64,000 nucleotides of DNA from Streptomyces sp. TLI_146 (GCF_002846415.1 NZ_PJMX01000001.1:6262001-6326000); one strand, 5' to 3'; shown: positions 23,540-31,894, numbered from the stretch's first letter. Made by a program: numbers and translations. Notes: generated by a model not told the origin, from the sequence alone.

Positions 23540-25269
23540 GCAAGCAGACCCGGCACAGCGACCACTGCGCCCCCGGCAGCCGGCACATCGACCCGCAGGA
23601 GTACGCGGCCGTCTTCGGGCCCCGCGCCGGCGACCGGATCCGGCTCGGCGACTCGGGCCTGACCGTGCGGGTCGAGTCCGACTCGCAGAATCCGGGGGAC
23701 GAGTTCCTCGCCGGGTTCGGCAAGACCGCCCGCGACGGGCTGCACCTGAAGGCCGCCGCCGTCCGCGAGACCTGTGACGTCGTGATCAGCAACGTGGTCG
23801 TCATCGACGCCATGCTCGGCATCCGCAAGGTGTCCATCGGCATCCGCGAGGGCCGTATCCACGCCATCGGGCGGGCCGGGAACCCGGACACCCTCGACGG
23901 CGTGGACGTCGTCGTCGGCACCGGGACCAGCATCGTCTCCGGCGAGGGGCTCATCGCCACCGCCGGAGCCGTGGACACCCACGTCCATCTGCTCTCGCCG
24001 CGCATCATGGAGGCCTCGCTCTCCTCCGGCGTCACCACGCTCATCGGCCAGGAGTTCGGGCCGGTGTGGGGCGTCGGCGTCAACTCGCCCTGGGCGCTGC
24101 GCAACGCGTTCGCCGCCTTCGACGCCTGGCCCGTCAACATCGGCTTCCTGGGCCGGGGTTCGTCCTCCGACGGCGCCCCGCTGGTGGAGGCGCTCGCCGA
24201 GGGCGGCGCCTGCGGCTTCAAGGTGCACGAGGACATGGGCGCGCACACCCGCGCCCTGGACACGGCGCTGCGGGTCGCCGAGGAGCACGACGTGCAGGTC
24301 GCGCTGCACAGTGACGGGCTGAACGAGTGCCTGTCGGTGGAGGACACCCTGCGCGTCCTCGACGGCCGTACGATCCACGCCTTCCACATCGAGGGCTGCG
24401 GCGGCGGCCACGTCCCCAACGTCCTGAAGATGGCGGGCGTGCCCAACGTCATCGGCTCGTCCACCAACCCGACGCTGCCGTTCGGCCGGGACGCGGTAGC
24501 CGAGCACTACGGGATGATCGTCTCCGTCCACGGCCTCAAGCCGGACCTGCCCGGCGACGCCGCCATGGCGCGCGACCGCATCCGGGCCGGGACGATGGGC
24601 GCCGAGGACGTGCTGCACGACCTGGGCGCGATCGGCATCACCTCCTCCGACGCCCAAGGGATGGGCCGCGCGGGCGAGACCGTGCGCCGCACCTTCGCCA
24701 TGGCCGGGAAGATGAAGGCCGAGCTCGGGCCGCTGGAGGGCGACGGCGAGGGCGATGACAACGCGCGCGTGCTGCGCTACATCGCCAAGCTCACCATCAA
24801 CCCGGCCATCGCCCACGGCCTGGCCCACGAGGTCGGCTCCATCGAGGTCGGCAAGCTGGCCGACATCGTGCTGTGGCGGCCCGCCTACTTCGGCGCCAAG
24901 CCGCAGATGGTCCTCAAGGCCGGATTCCCCGCCTGGGGTGTGACGGGCGATCCGAACGCGGCCACCGAGACCTGCGAACCCCTCGTCCTCGGCCCGCTCT
25001 TCGGCGCCCACGGGGCGACCCCCGCCGAGCTCTCCGTCGCCTTCGTGGCCCGCGCGGCCCTCGACGGGGGGAGCGATCTGATGCCCACCCGCCGGCGCCG
25101 GGTCGCCGTGCGCGGCACCCGGGGCATCGGCCCCGCCGACCTGGTGTTCAACTCCCGCACCGGAGCCGTCGACGTGGACGGCCGCACCGGTCTCGTCACC
25201 CTCGACGGCGATCCGCTGCGCTCCGAGCCCGCCGACTCCGTCTCCCTCAACCGCCTCTACTTCCTGTAA
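23536..25269 (+). CDS. Divergent urease alpha subunit (UreC paralogue)
   Basis: This 577-residue amidohydrolase keeps the residues that bind the two nickel ions in urease: H149 and H151 (DTHVH), the carbamylated lysine K229 with H231 (GFKVHED), H258, H284 and D372 (TSSDAQGMGR), as well as the catalytic H332. Two regions differ from canonical ureases as I recall them. The flap cysteine before the catalytic histidine is valine (V331 in IVSVHGLK), and the segment around residues 171-191 is rewritten and about three residues shorter than the usual GGTGPAAGTHATTCTPG. With no accessory genes nearby and agmatine deiminase next door, the true substrate may not be urea. Start ATG 23536 is coupled to ureAB. 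Confidence 0.85.
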   Translation: MSKQTRHSDHCAPGSRHIDPQEYAAVFGPRAGDRIRLGDSGLTVRVESDSQNPGDEFLAGFGKTARDGLHLKAAAVRETCDVVISNVVVIDAMLGIRKVSIGIREGRIHAIGRAGNPDTLDGVDVVVGTGTSIVSGEGLIATAGAVDTHVHLLSPRIMEASLSSGVTTLIGQEFGPVWGVGVNSPWALRNAFAAFDAWPVNIGFLGRGSSSDGAPLVEALAEGGACGFKVHEDMGAHTRALDTALRVAEEHDVQVALHSDGLNECLSVEDTLRVLDGRTIHAFHIEGCGGGHVPNVLKMAGVPNVIGSSTNPTLPFGRDAVAEHYGMIVSVHGLKPDLPGDAAMARDRIRAGTMGAEDVLHDLGAIGITSSDAQGMGRAGETVRRTFAMAGKMKAELGPLEGDGEGDDNARVLRYIAKLTINPAIAHGLAHEVGSIEVGKLADIVLWRPAYFGAKPQMVLKAGFPAWGVTGDPNAATETCEPLVLGPLFGAHGATPAELSVAFVARAALDGGSDLMPTRRRRVAVRGTRGIGPADLVFNSRTGAVDVDGRTGLVTLDGDPLRSEPADSVSLNRLYFL

Positions 25270-25280
25270 GGACCCGTCTG

Positions 25281-26315
25281 ATGTCTGCTGCCGCCGACGG
25301 CTTCCGCATGCCCGCCGAGTGGGCCCCGCACGAGCGCACCTGGATGGCGTGGCCGGGCCCGAACGTCACCTTCCCGAACGAGGCGGAGCTCGCCGAGTCC
25401 CGCGCCGCCTGGGCCTCCGTCGCCCGCGCCGTGCGCCGCTTCGAGCCGGTCACCGTCGTCTGCGGCCCCGGCCAGAGCACGGCGGCGGCCGCCCTGCTCG
25501 GCCCGGACATCGACCTAGTGGAACGCGAACTCGACGACGCCTGGATGCGCGACATCGGCCCCACCTTCCTGACCGACGGCACCGAACTCGCCGCCGTGGA
25601 CTGGACGTTCAACGGCTGGGGCGCCCAGGACTGGGCCCGCTGGGAGCACGACGCCAAGATCGGCGCGTACGTCTCGGACCTCGCCGGGGCCCGTACGTAC
25701 ACCTCCCGCCTGGTCAACGAGGGCGGGGCGATCCACGTCGACGGCGAGGGCACGGTGCTGCTCACCGAGTCCGTGCAGCTCGGGCCCGAGCGCAACCCCG
25801 GCTGGACCCGCGAGCAGGTCGAAGCGGAGATCCACGGGATGCTCGGCACCCGCAAGGCGATCTGGCTGCCGCGCGGCCTGACCGCCGACTACCCCCCGCA
25901 CGGCTACGGCACGCTGGGCCACGTCGACATCGTCGCCGCGTTCGCCCGCCCCGGCGTGGTCGTCGCCCACACCCAGCCGGACCCGGCCCACCCCGACCAC
26001 GAGGTGTGCAAGGAGAACGTGGCGCTGCTGCGCGGCCAGACCGACGCCCGGGGCCGGAGCATCGAGGTCGTGGAGGTCCCCGCGCCGACCGTCCTCACCG
26101 ACGACCACGGCTGGGTCGACTACTCGTATATCAACCACTACCTCTGCAACGGCGGCGTCGTCCTGTGCGGCTTCGACGACCCGAGGGACGAGAACGCGGC
26201 GGGCATCTTCCGCCGTCTCTTCCCCGAGCGGACCGTCACCCTCGTCGACGCACGTACGATCTTCGCTGGGGGCGGTGGCATCCACTGCATCACCCAGCAG
26301 CAGCCCAGGGTGTGA
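25281..26315 (+). CDS. aguA: Agmatine deiminase
   Basis: This 344-residue protein belongs to the peptidyl-arginine-deiminase/agmatine deiminase family, which converts agmatine to N-carbamoylputrescine and ammonia. It begins with the typical PAEWAPHERTWMAWP and has DAWMRDIGPTFL, NEGGAIHVDGEGT, GTLGHVDIVAAF and the catalytic cysteine in GGGGIHCITQQQP. The ATG lies 11 bp after the UreC stop, and the TetR gene follows after 32 bp, so it is in the urease-like operon. The product carries a ureido group, which gives a possible link to the divergent urease. Confidence 0.92.
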   Translation: MSAAADGFRMPAEWAPHERTWMAWPGPNVTFPNEAELAESRAAWASVARAVRRFEPVTVVCGPGQSTAAAALLGPDIDLVERELDDAWMRDIGPTFLTDGTELAAVDWTFNGWGAQDWARWEHDAKIGAYVSDLAGARTYTSRLVNEGGAIHVDGEGTVLLTESVQLGPERNPGWTREQVEAEIHGMLGTRKAIWLPRGLTADYPPHGYGTLGHVDIVAAFARPGVVVAHTQPDPAHPDHEVCKENVALLRGQTDARGRSIEVVEVPAPTVLTDDHGWVDYSYINHYLCNGGVVLCGFDDPRDENAAGIFRRLFPERTVTLVDARTIFAGGGGIHCITQQQPRV

Positions 26316-26347
26316 TCAGCCGGGGTGTGATCCAGGAGGAAGAGGAC

Positions 26348-26971
26348 ATGGCCGGTCCGGCCCGCGCGCGGAAGAACGCGCCGCCGCGCGAGGAGGTGCT
26401 GGCCGCCGCCATGGCCACCATCGCGGAGCGCGGTCTGGACGGTCTGACCATGGCCGGGCTCGGCCGCGAGGTCGGCATGTCCAGCGGCCACCTCCTCTAC
26501 TACTTCCGCAGCAAGGACGAACTGCTCCTCGAGACCCTGGAGTGGAGCGAGGGCCGCCTCGGCGCCGAGCGCCGGGCCCTGCTCTCCCGGCCGGGCGCGG
26601 TCCGCGAGCGCCTGGACGCGTACATCGACCTGTACGTGCCGGACGGCGCCCGCGATCCGCACTGGATCCTGTGGCTGGAGGTCTGGAACCGTTCGCAGAG
26701 CGCTGCCACCGACGCCCTCGCCCGCGCCCGCCAGGCCGCCATCGAGGGCGCCTGGCACCGCGACCTGGTCGCGATCATCGCGGAGGGCGTCTCGCGCGGC
26801 GAGTTCCGCCCGGTCGACGCGGACCGCTTCGCGGCCCGGCTGCGCGCGCTGCTCGACGGCTTCAGCGTCCATGTGGCGGTCGGCATACCGGGCACGGGAC
26901 GGCCCCAAGTCCTCGACCACGTAAGGGAGTTCGTGGACGAGTCGCTGACGGGGCATCGGCCGGACCGCTGA
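26348..26971 (+). CDS. TetR-family regulator, BetI-like
   Basis: This 207-residue regulator has a TetR helix-turn-helix (AAAMATIAERGLDGLTMAGL, then SSGHLLYYFRSKDELLLETL, residues about 15-62) and a C-terminal domain with IDLYVPDGARDPHWILWLEV and LDGFSVHVAVGIPG, as in the BetI-type C-terminal family. It has a strong ribosome site (AGGAGG, 26335-26340). It is the last gene of the urease-like operon and precedes an MHS transporter; a palindromic region between them could be its operator. Confidence 0.9.
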   Translation: MAGPARARKNAPPREEVLAAAMATIAERGLDGLTMAGLGREVGMSSGHLLYYFRSKDELLLETLEWSEGRLGAERRALLSRPGAVRERLDAYIDLYVPDGARDPHWILWLEVWNRSQSAATDALARARQAAIEGAWHRDLVAIIAEGVSRGEFRPVDADRFAARLRALLDGFSVHVAVGIPGTGRPQVLDHVREFVDESLTGHRPDR

Positions 26972-26982
26972 CCGGGCGCTGA

Positions 26983-27016
26983 ACGCAACGTACGCAAGTA
27001 CGCCTTATCGTTGCGT
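26983..27016. promoter_or_regulatory. Candidate TetR operator before the MHS transporter
   Basis: ACGCAACG (26983-26990) and CGTTGCGT (27009-27016) form an inverted repeat. CGTAC-GCAA-GTACG (26989-27002) is nested in it. It lies between the TetR stop and the transporter start and is the most symmetrical segment there. Confidence 0.55.
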
Positions 27017-27062
27017 CCGCGAGCCTTGTCGGCCGCATCGGGCTGGGCCACCGTGATCTTCC

Positions 27063-28406
27063 ATGGGACGAGAGCAGTGGAAGAAGATCTGGGTCGGCTC
27101 GGCCGGGAACATGGTCGAGTGGTTCGACTGGTTCGTGTACGCCACCTTCGCGGTGTACTTCGCGGACGCGTTCTTCCCGAAGGGGAACGACACCGCGAAC
27201 CTCATGAACACGATGGGGATCTTCGCCGTCGGCTTCTTCATGCGGCCGGTGGGCGGCTGGCTGCTCGGCCGCATCGGCGACCGCCGCGGCCGCAAGGCGG
27301 CGCTGACCCTGACCGTCACCCTGATGTCCGCCTCGGCGATCCTGATCGCGGTGGCGCCGACGTACGGGGTGGCCGGGTACGGCGGAGTGGCGGTCCTGCT
27401 GGTCGCCCGGCTCCTCCAGGGCCTGTCGGTGGGCGGTGAGTACGCGGCCAGCGCCACCTATCTGACCGAGGCGTCCGACCCCGGCCGCCGCGGCTTCGCC
27501 TCCAGCTTCCAGTACGTGTCGATGACCGCGGGCCAGCTCGTCGGCCTCGGCCTGCTGATCGTCATGCAGCACACGATGTCCGAGGACGCGCTGCACAGCT
27601 GGGGCTGGCGGATCCCGTTCATCGTGGGCGCGCTCGGCGCGGCGATCGTCTTCTACCTCCGGCGCACCATGCTGGAGACCGAGGTGTACGCGGAGTCCGG
27701 CGCGGCGCTCGACGAGGACCGGGGCACGCTGAAGGCGCTGTGGGGCCACCGCAGGGAGGCGTTCCTGGTCATCGCGCTGACGATGGGCGGCACGGTCGCG
27801 TACTACACGTACACCACGTATCTGACGAAGTTCCTCTCCAAGAGCGCGGGCATGCCGAAGCCGACGGCGTCGCTGGTGTCGTTCTGCGCGCTGTTCGTCT
27901 TCATGTGCCTCCAGCCGCTCGCGGGCATGCTCTCCGACCGGATCGGCCGCCGTCCGCTGCTGATCACGTTCGCGGTCGGCTCGACGTTCCTGACGGTGCC
28001 GATCATGACGATGCTCAAGCACGCGGGCACGTTCTGGCCGGCCTTCGGCCTCGCGCTGCTCGCCCTGGTGGTGGTGACGGGCTACACGTCCATCAACGCG
28101 TGCGTGAAGGCGGAGCTGTTCCCGACCGGCATCCGCGCGCTGGGAGTGGCCCTCCCGTACGCCATCGCCAACGCGCTGTTCGGCGGTACGGCGGAGTACG
28201 TGGCGCTCTGGTTCAAGAGGGGCGGCATCGAGTCGGGGTTCTACTGGTACGTGGCGGGGTGCGCGGCGGTGAGCCTGGTGGTGTACCTGACGATGAGGGA
28301 GACGCGGGACATCGACCTCAAGAAGACAGCCCCTCCGGCGTTTGAGGAGCGGGGTTCGGGGCGAAGCCCCGACGGCGCCCGCACGGGACAGGTGCCCGCA
28401 TCCTGA
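27063..28406 (+). CDS. MFS transporter, metabolite:H+ symporter (MHS) family
   Basis: This 447-residue transporter has about twelve membrane segments. The MHS signature NMVEWFDWFVYATFAVYFAD is at the N-terminus, the loop motif GRIGDRRGRKAAL follows segment two, and RLLQGLSVGGEYAASATYL is also typical. Relatives carry dicarboxylates, proline/betaine, shikimate or 2-oxoglutarate; the substrate here is unknown. The final 25 or so residues (APPAFEERGSGRSPDG) come from a dispersed intergenic repeat that normally lies after genes. The gene follows the BetI-like regulator. Confidence 0.88.
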   Translation: MGREQWKKIWVGSAGNMVEWFDWFVYATFAVYFADAFFPKGNDTANLMNTMGIFAVGFFMRPVGGWLLGRIGDRRGRKAALTLTVTLMSASAILIAVAPTYGVAGYGGVAVLLVARLLQGLSVGGEYAASATYLTEASDPGRRGFASSFQYVSMTAGQLVGLGLLIVMQHTMSEDALHSWGWRIPFIVGALGAAIVFYLRRTMLETEVYAESGAALDEDRGTLKALWGHRREAFLVIALTMGGTVAYYTYTTYLTKFLSKSAGMPKPTASLVSFCALFVFMCLQPLAGMLSDRIGRRPLLITFAVGSTFLTVPIMTMLKHAGTFWPAFGLALLALVVVTGYTSINACVKAELFPTGIRALGVALPYAIANALFGGTAEYVALWFKRGGIESGFYWYVAGCAAVSLVVYLTMRETRDIDLKKTAPPAFEERGSGRSPDGARTGQVPAS

Positions 28407-28450
28407 GACCCGCCCCCGCCCGCCGCACGGCGTATGGCAGACTGCGGACC

Positions 28451-28507
28451 GTGCTCGCTTTCATGATGATTATGGACAGCAGCGCGCCGGTCCGCAGTGA
28501 CCGCTGA
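28451..28507 (+). CDS. Putative cimA leader peptide (18 aa)
   Basis: A short frame starting with GTG and containing four Met codons and a rare ATT isoleucine codon precedes a terminator hairpin. Isoleucine is the end product of the citramalate pathway, so ribosome stalling at ATT or in the Met run could sense supply. No ribosome site precedes it, but a -10-like CAGACT ends seven bases upstream. Confidence 0.5.
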   Translation: MLAFMMIMDSSAPVRSDR

Positions 28508-28562
28508 ACCCGCGGCAAACCCCCCGCGGCAGCGGACATCGTGCCCCAGACCCGCGCGCAGA

Positions 28563-28588
28563 CCCTTCGCACCCGCGAGGGGTTTTTT
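28563..28588 (+). terminator. Intrinsic terminator inside the cimA leader
   Basis: An 8-bp stem with one U-G pair, ACCC loop and six T form a textbook terminator located before, not after, the coding region. It is the proposed attenuator. Confidence 0.8.
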
Positions 28589-28690
28589 CGTTTCCCGGCC
28601 CACCACGGCCGGACGCGAGCCGCACGCGATGATGGGGGCAAGTGGAGCCAGAGAATCCGGAGCCACTCACCCGACAGGAGTCACACCAGC

Positions 28691-30313
28691 ATGACGGCCA
28701 ACGAGGCACCTGAAGAGAGCCATCGCGTCGACGACACGTTCCACGTCTTCGACACCACGCTGCGCGACGGCGCCCAGCGCGAGGGCATCAACCTCACCGT
28801 CGCGGACAAGCTGACGATCGCCCGGCACCTGGACGACTTCGGGGTGGGCTTCATCGAGGGCGGCTGGCCCGGCGCCAACCCCCGCGACACGGAGTTCTTC
28901 GCCCGCGCCAAGCAGGAGATCGACTTCAAGAACGCCCAGTTGGTGGCGTTCGGGGCGACCCGCCGCCCGGGTGGCAGCGCGGCCACGGACCCGCAGGTCA
29001 AGGCGCTGCTCGCGTCCGGTGCCCCGGTGATCACGCTGGTAGCCAAGTCCCACGACCGCCATGTCGAGCTCGCCCTGCGCACCACGCTGGACGAGAACCT
29101 GGAGATGGTCCGGGACACGGTCTCCTACCTGCGGGAACAGGGCCGCCGGGTGTTCGTCGACTGCGAGCACTTCTTCGACGGGTACCGGGCCAATCCCGAG
29201 TACGCCAAGTCGGTCGTCCGGGCCGCGAGCGACTCCGGCGCCGACGTCGTCATCCTCTGCGACACCAATGGCGGCATGCTGCCCGCCCAGATCCAGGCCG
29301 TGGTCTCCACGGTCCTCGCCGACACCGGCGCCCGGCTCGGCATCCACGCCCAGGACGACACGGGCTGCGCCGTCGCCAACACGCTTGCCGCGGTGGACGC
29401 GGGCGCGACGCACGTGCAGTGCACGGCCAACGGCTACGGCGAGCGCGTCGGCAACGCGAACCTGTTCCCGGTGGTCGCGGCGCTTGAGCTCAAGTACGGC
29501 ATGAAGGTCCTGCCCAAGGGCGCGCTGGCCGAGATGACGCGCATCTCGCACGCGATCGCCGAGGTGGTGAACCTGACCCCGTCGACGCACCAGCCGTACG
29601 TGGGTGTCTCCGCCTTCGCCCACAAGGCCGGCCTGCACGCCTCGGCGATCAAGGTCGACCCCGACCTCTACCAGCACATCGACCCGGGCCTGGTCGGCAA
29701 CCGCATCCGGATGCTGGTCTCCGACATGGCGGGCCGCGCCTCCATCGAGCTCAAGGGCAAGGAGCTCGGCGTCGAGCTCGGCGACGACCGCGAGCTGGTC
29801 GGCCGGGTCGTCGCCCGCGTCAAGGAGCGCGAGCTCAAGGGCTACACGTACGAGGCGGCGGACGCGTCCTTCGAACTCCTGCTGCGCGCCGAGGCGGAGG
29901 GCCGGGCCCGCAAGTACTTCCGCATCGAGTCCTGGCGCGCCATCGTCGAGGACCGCCCCGACGGCACGCACGCCAACGAGGCGACGGTGAAGCTGTGGGC
30001 CAAGGGCGAGCGGATCGTGGCGACGGCGGAGGGCAACGGCCCCGTCAACGCGCTCGACCGGGCGCTGCGGGTCGGTCTGGAGCGCATCTACCCCCAGCTG
30101 GCCAAGCTGGAGCTCGTCGACTACAAGGTCCGCATCCTGGAGGGCCGCCACGGCACGGACTCCACGACCCGGGTCCTGATCACGACGACGGACGGGGCGG
30201 GGGAGTGGGCGACGGTGGGCGTCGCGACGAACATCATCGGGGCGTCGTGGGGGGCGCTGGAGGACGCGTACACGTACGGACTGCTCCGGGCCGGGGTGGA
30301 GCCGACGGAGTAG
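28691..30313 (+). CDS. cimA: Citramalate synthase
   Basis: This 540-residue enzyme belongs to the alpha-isopropylmalate/homocitrate synthase family and condenses pyruvate with acetyl-CoA to citramalate, a threonine-independent route to 2-ketobutyrate and isoleucine. It shows VFDTTLRDGAQREGINLTV, a metal-binding GIHAQDDTGCAVANTLAAV, HVQCTANGYGERVGNANLF and SAFAHKAGLHASAIKVDP. A C-terminal LeuA-type allosteric domain covers about residues 390-540. The arrangement and length match CimA rather than LeuA. ATG 28691 has AGGAG 11 bases upstream. Regulation by the leader and possibly feedback by isoleucine are expected. Confidence 0.9.
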   Translation: MTANEAPEESHRVDDTFHVFDTTLRDGAQREGINLTVADKLTIARHLDDFGVGFIEGGWPGANPRDTEFFARAKQEIDFKNAQLVAFGATRRPGGSAATDPQVKALLASGAPVITLVAKSHDRHVELALRTTLDENLEMVRDTVSYLREQGRRVFVDCEHFFDGYRANPEYAKSVVRAASDSGADVVILCDTNGGMLPAQIQAVVSTVLADTGARLGIHAQDDTGCAVANTLAAVDAGATHVQCTANGYGERVGNANLFPVVAALELKYGMKVLPKGALAEMTRISHAIAEVVNLTPSTHQPYVGVSAFAHKAGLHASAIKVDPDLYQHIDPGLVGNRIRMLVSDMAGRASIELKGKELGVELGDDRELVGRVVARVKERELKGYTYEAADASFELLLRAEAEGRARKYFRIESWRAIVEDRPDGTHANEATVKLWAKGERIVATAEGNGPVNALDRALRVGLERIYPQLAKLELVDYKVRILEGRHGTDSTTRVLITTTDGAGEWATVGVATNIIGASWGALEDAYTYGLLRAGVEPTE

Positions 30314-30339
30314 CCGCGCCCCCGTCACGGGCCTGTGTT

Positions 30340-30481
30340 CGTCTGCGGCTGGTCGCTGGTTGCTCGCGCAGTTCCCCGCGCCCCTTAGATGCCGCTGCGC
30401 GGCAATCCCCTGGGCGCCCCGCAGGGGCGCATTTAAGGGGCGCGGGGAACTGCGCGACCAGCCACCCACGGTCCGCAGACG
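30340..30481. repeat. Dispersed palindrome, copy D (complete with outer arms)
   Basis: Inner 24-bp arms lie at 30364-30387 and 30434-30457. The 9-bp outer arms CGTCTGCGG / CCGCAGACG lie at 30340-30348 and 30473-30481. The loop carries GGGCGCCCC. It lies between cimA and the next gene. Confidence 0.85.
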
Positions 30482-30539
30482 CACGAGGGGGAAAGGGGTG
30501 TTTGTCCGGTTCGCCGGAGAGTCCGGTAGCGTCGGACAC

Positions 30540-31883
30540 ATGAGGTCCCGGGTCATGTTCGCGCTCGCCGCCGCCGCACTCACCGCCCTGGCCACCGTCG
30601 CCCCTAGGGCGACCGCCGCGTCCGGTGTGGCCGACGTCGCCGCCGCGCTCAAGAAGGCGCCGGTTTACGTCGACCCCGGCGCCGCCGCCCAGCTCTCCGC
30701 CGCCCAGGCCGACGCGCTGGCCAAGAAGATCAAGGACGCCGACAAGCCGCTCTTCGTCGCCGTGCTGCCCGCGACCGCCGCGTTCCCCAAGGAAACCCTC
30801 CTGCGGAACCTGCGTACGGACACCGGCGTCACCGGCCTGTACGCCGTCCGCCTCGGCGACGCCTTCAACGCCGGAGCCGACCGCAAGGTCATGTCGGCGC
30901 AGGCCGTCGACAACCTGAAGACGGCCGTACGGGCCCCGGGCACCGCCACGGACGCGTCGACCCAGCTCAACGCGTTCGTCGACCAGGCCCTGCCCTCGAT
31001 GCGCGGCCACGCCCCGGCCTCCTGGGGCGGCGGCTCCGGCGACGAGGGAGGGGTCTCCACCACCGGCCTCATCGCCACCGGCGCGGTCGTCGTCGCGGGC
31101 GGCGCCGGTGCGTACGCCCTGGTCAGGCGCAGCCGCAAGAAGAAGGCCGAGGAGGAGCGGGCCGCGCTCCAGCGGCTCCAGGTGGTCGTCGACGAGGACA
31201 TCACCGCGTTCGGCGAGGAGCTCGACCGGCTGGACTTCCACCCGGCGGAGGCGGGCGCCGACGACGCCATGCGCGCCGACTACGAGCGCGCGCTCGACTC
31301 GTACGAGACCGCGAAGACGTTGATGGCGGCGGCCCGGCACCCCGGTGACGTACGCGGGGTGACCCAGGCCCTGGAGGACGGGCGGTTCTCGCTCGCCGTG
31401 CTCGCCGCCCGCCGCGAGCACCGGCCGCTGCCCGAGCGCCGCGCCCCCTGCTTCTTCGACCCGCGCCACGGCCCCTCGGTCGAGGACGCCACCTGGTCCC
31501 CGGCGGGCGGCGCCCCGCGCGAGGTCCCGGTCTGCCTCGCGGACGCGACGCGCCTGCGGGACGGCCAGGACCCGCTGGTGCGGGAGGTCGACACCGACGG
31601 CGGCCGCCGTCCGTACTACGACGCGGGTCCGGCGTACGGCCCCTGGGCCGGCGGCTACTTCGGCGGCGGCATGCTGCCCGGGCTGCTCATGGGCACGATG
31701 CTCGGCTCGATGCTCTCCACCCCCGCCTACGCGGCCGACTACGGCGGCGCCGACTTCGCGGGCCAGAGCTACGAGGGCGGTGACGTCTCGGGCTCCGACT
31801 TCGACGCGTCCGACTTCGGCGGCGGCTGGGGCGGCGGCGGTGGCGGTGACGGCGGCGGGTTCGACGGGGGCGGGGGCTGGTAG
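30540..31883 (+). CDS. Membrane-anchored protein with glycine-rich C-terminus, unknown function
   Basis: This 447-residue protein begins with a cleavable signal (MRSRVMFALAAAALTALATV, cleavage near ATAASG). An extracytoplasmic domain follows (VYVDPGAAAQLSAAQADALA, PLFVAVLPAT, TGLYAVRLGDAF) that looks somewhat like the TPM fold. A single membrane segment near residues 180-200 (GLIATGAVVVAGGAGAYALV) precedes a basic stop RRSRKKK and an internal helical region, and the tail is Gly/Asp-rich with GGGWGGGGGG. It is therefore predicted to span the membrane once. TAGCGT ends seven bases before ATG 30540 and no ribosome site is seen. The function is unknown. Confidence 0.75.
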   Translation: MRSRVMFALAAAALTALATVAPRATAASGVADVAAALKKAPVYVDPGAAAQLSAAQADALAKKIKDADKPLFVAVLPATAAFPKETLLRNLRTDTGVTGLYAVRLGDAFNAGADRKVMSAQAVDNLKTAVRAPGTATDASTQLNAFVDQALPSMRGHAPASWGGGSGDEGGVSTTGLIATGAVVVAGGAGAYALVRRSRKKKAEEERAALQRLQVVVDEDITAFGEELDRLDFHPAEAGADDAMRADYERALDSYETAKTLMAAARHPGDVRGVTQALEDGRFSLAVLAARREHRPLPERRAPCFFDPRHGPSVEDATWSPAGGAPREVPVCLADATRLRDGQDPLVREVDTDGGRRPYYDAGPAYGPWAGGYFGGGMLPGLLMGTMLGSMLSTPAYAADYGGADFAGQSYEGGDVSGSDFDASDFGGGWGGGGGGDGGGFDGGGGW

Positions 31884-31894
31884 GGACTACCGGG

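Larger units (their letters stand above)
28438..28588 (+). promoter_or_regulatory. cimA leader: leader peptide, hairpins and intrinsic terminator
   Basis: Upstream of cimA lies an 18-codon reading frame (GTG 28451 to TGA 28505-28507; MLAFMMIMDSSAPVRSDR) with the unusual run ATG ATG ATT ATG. Perfect 11-bp arms (28441-28451 and 28488-28498) flank its centre. CCGCGG repeats at 28510 and 28524 can pair. An intrinsic terminator follows (CCCTTCGC-ACCC-GCGAGGGG, then six T, 28563-28588), about 100 bp before the gene. This fits transcription attenuation. CAGACT at 28438-28443 could be the -10 of a leaderless leader transcript, in which case the left arm would not be transcribed. Confidence 0.65.

Noticed and set aside
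22835..25269. Assigning the locus as the main urease
   Set aside because: The fused small subunits, the missing accessory genes and the altered flap argue against a canonical urease; activity on urea remains possible and is stated as open.
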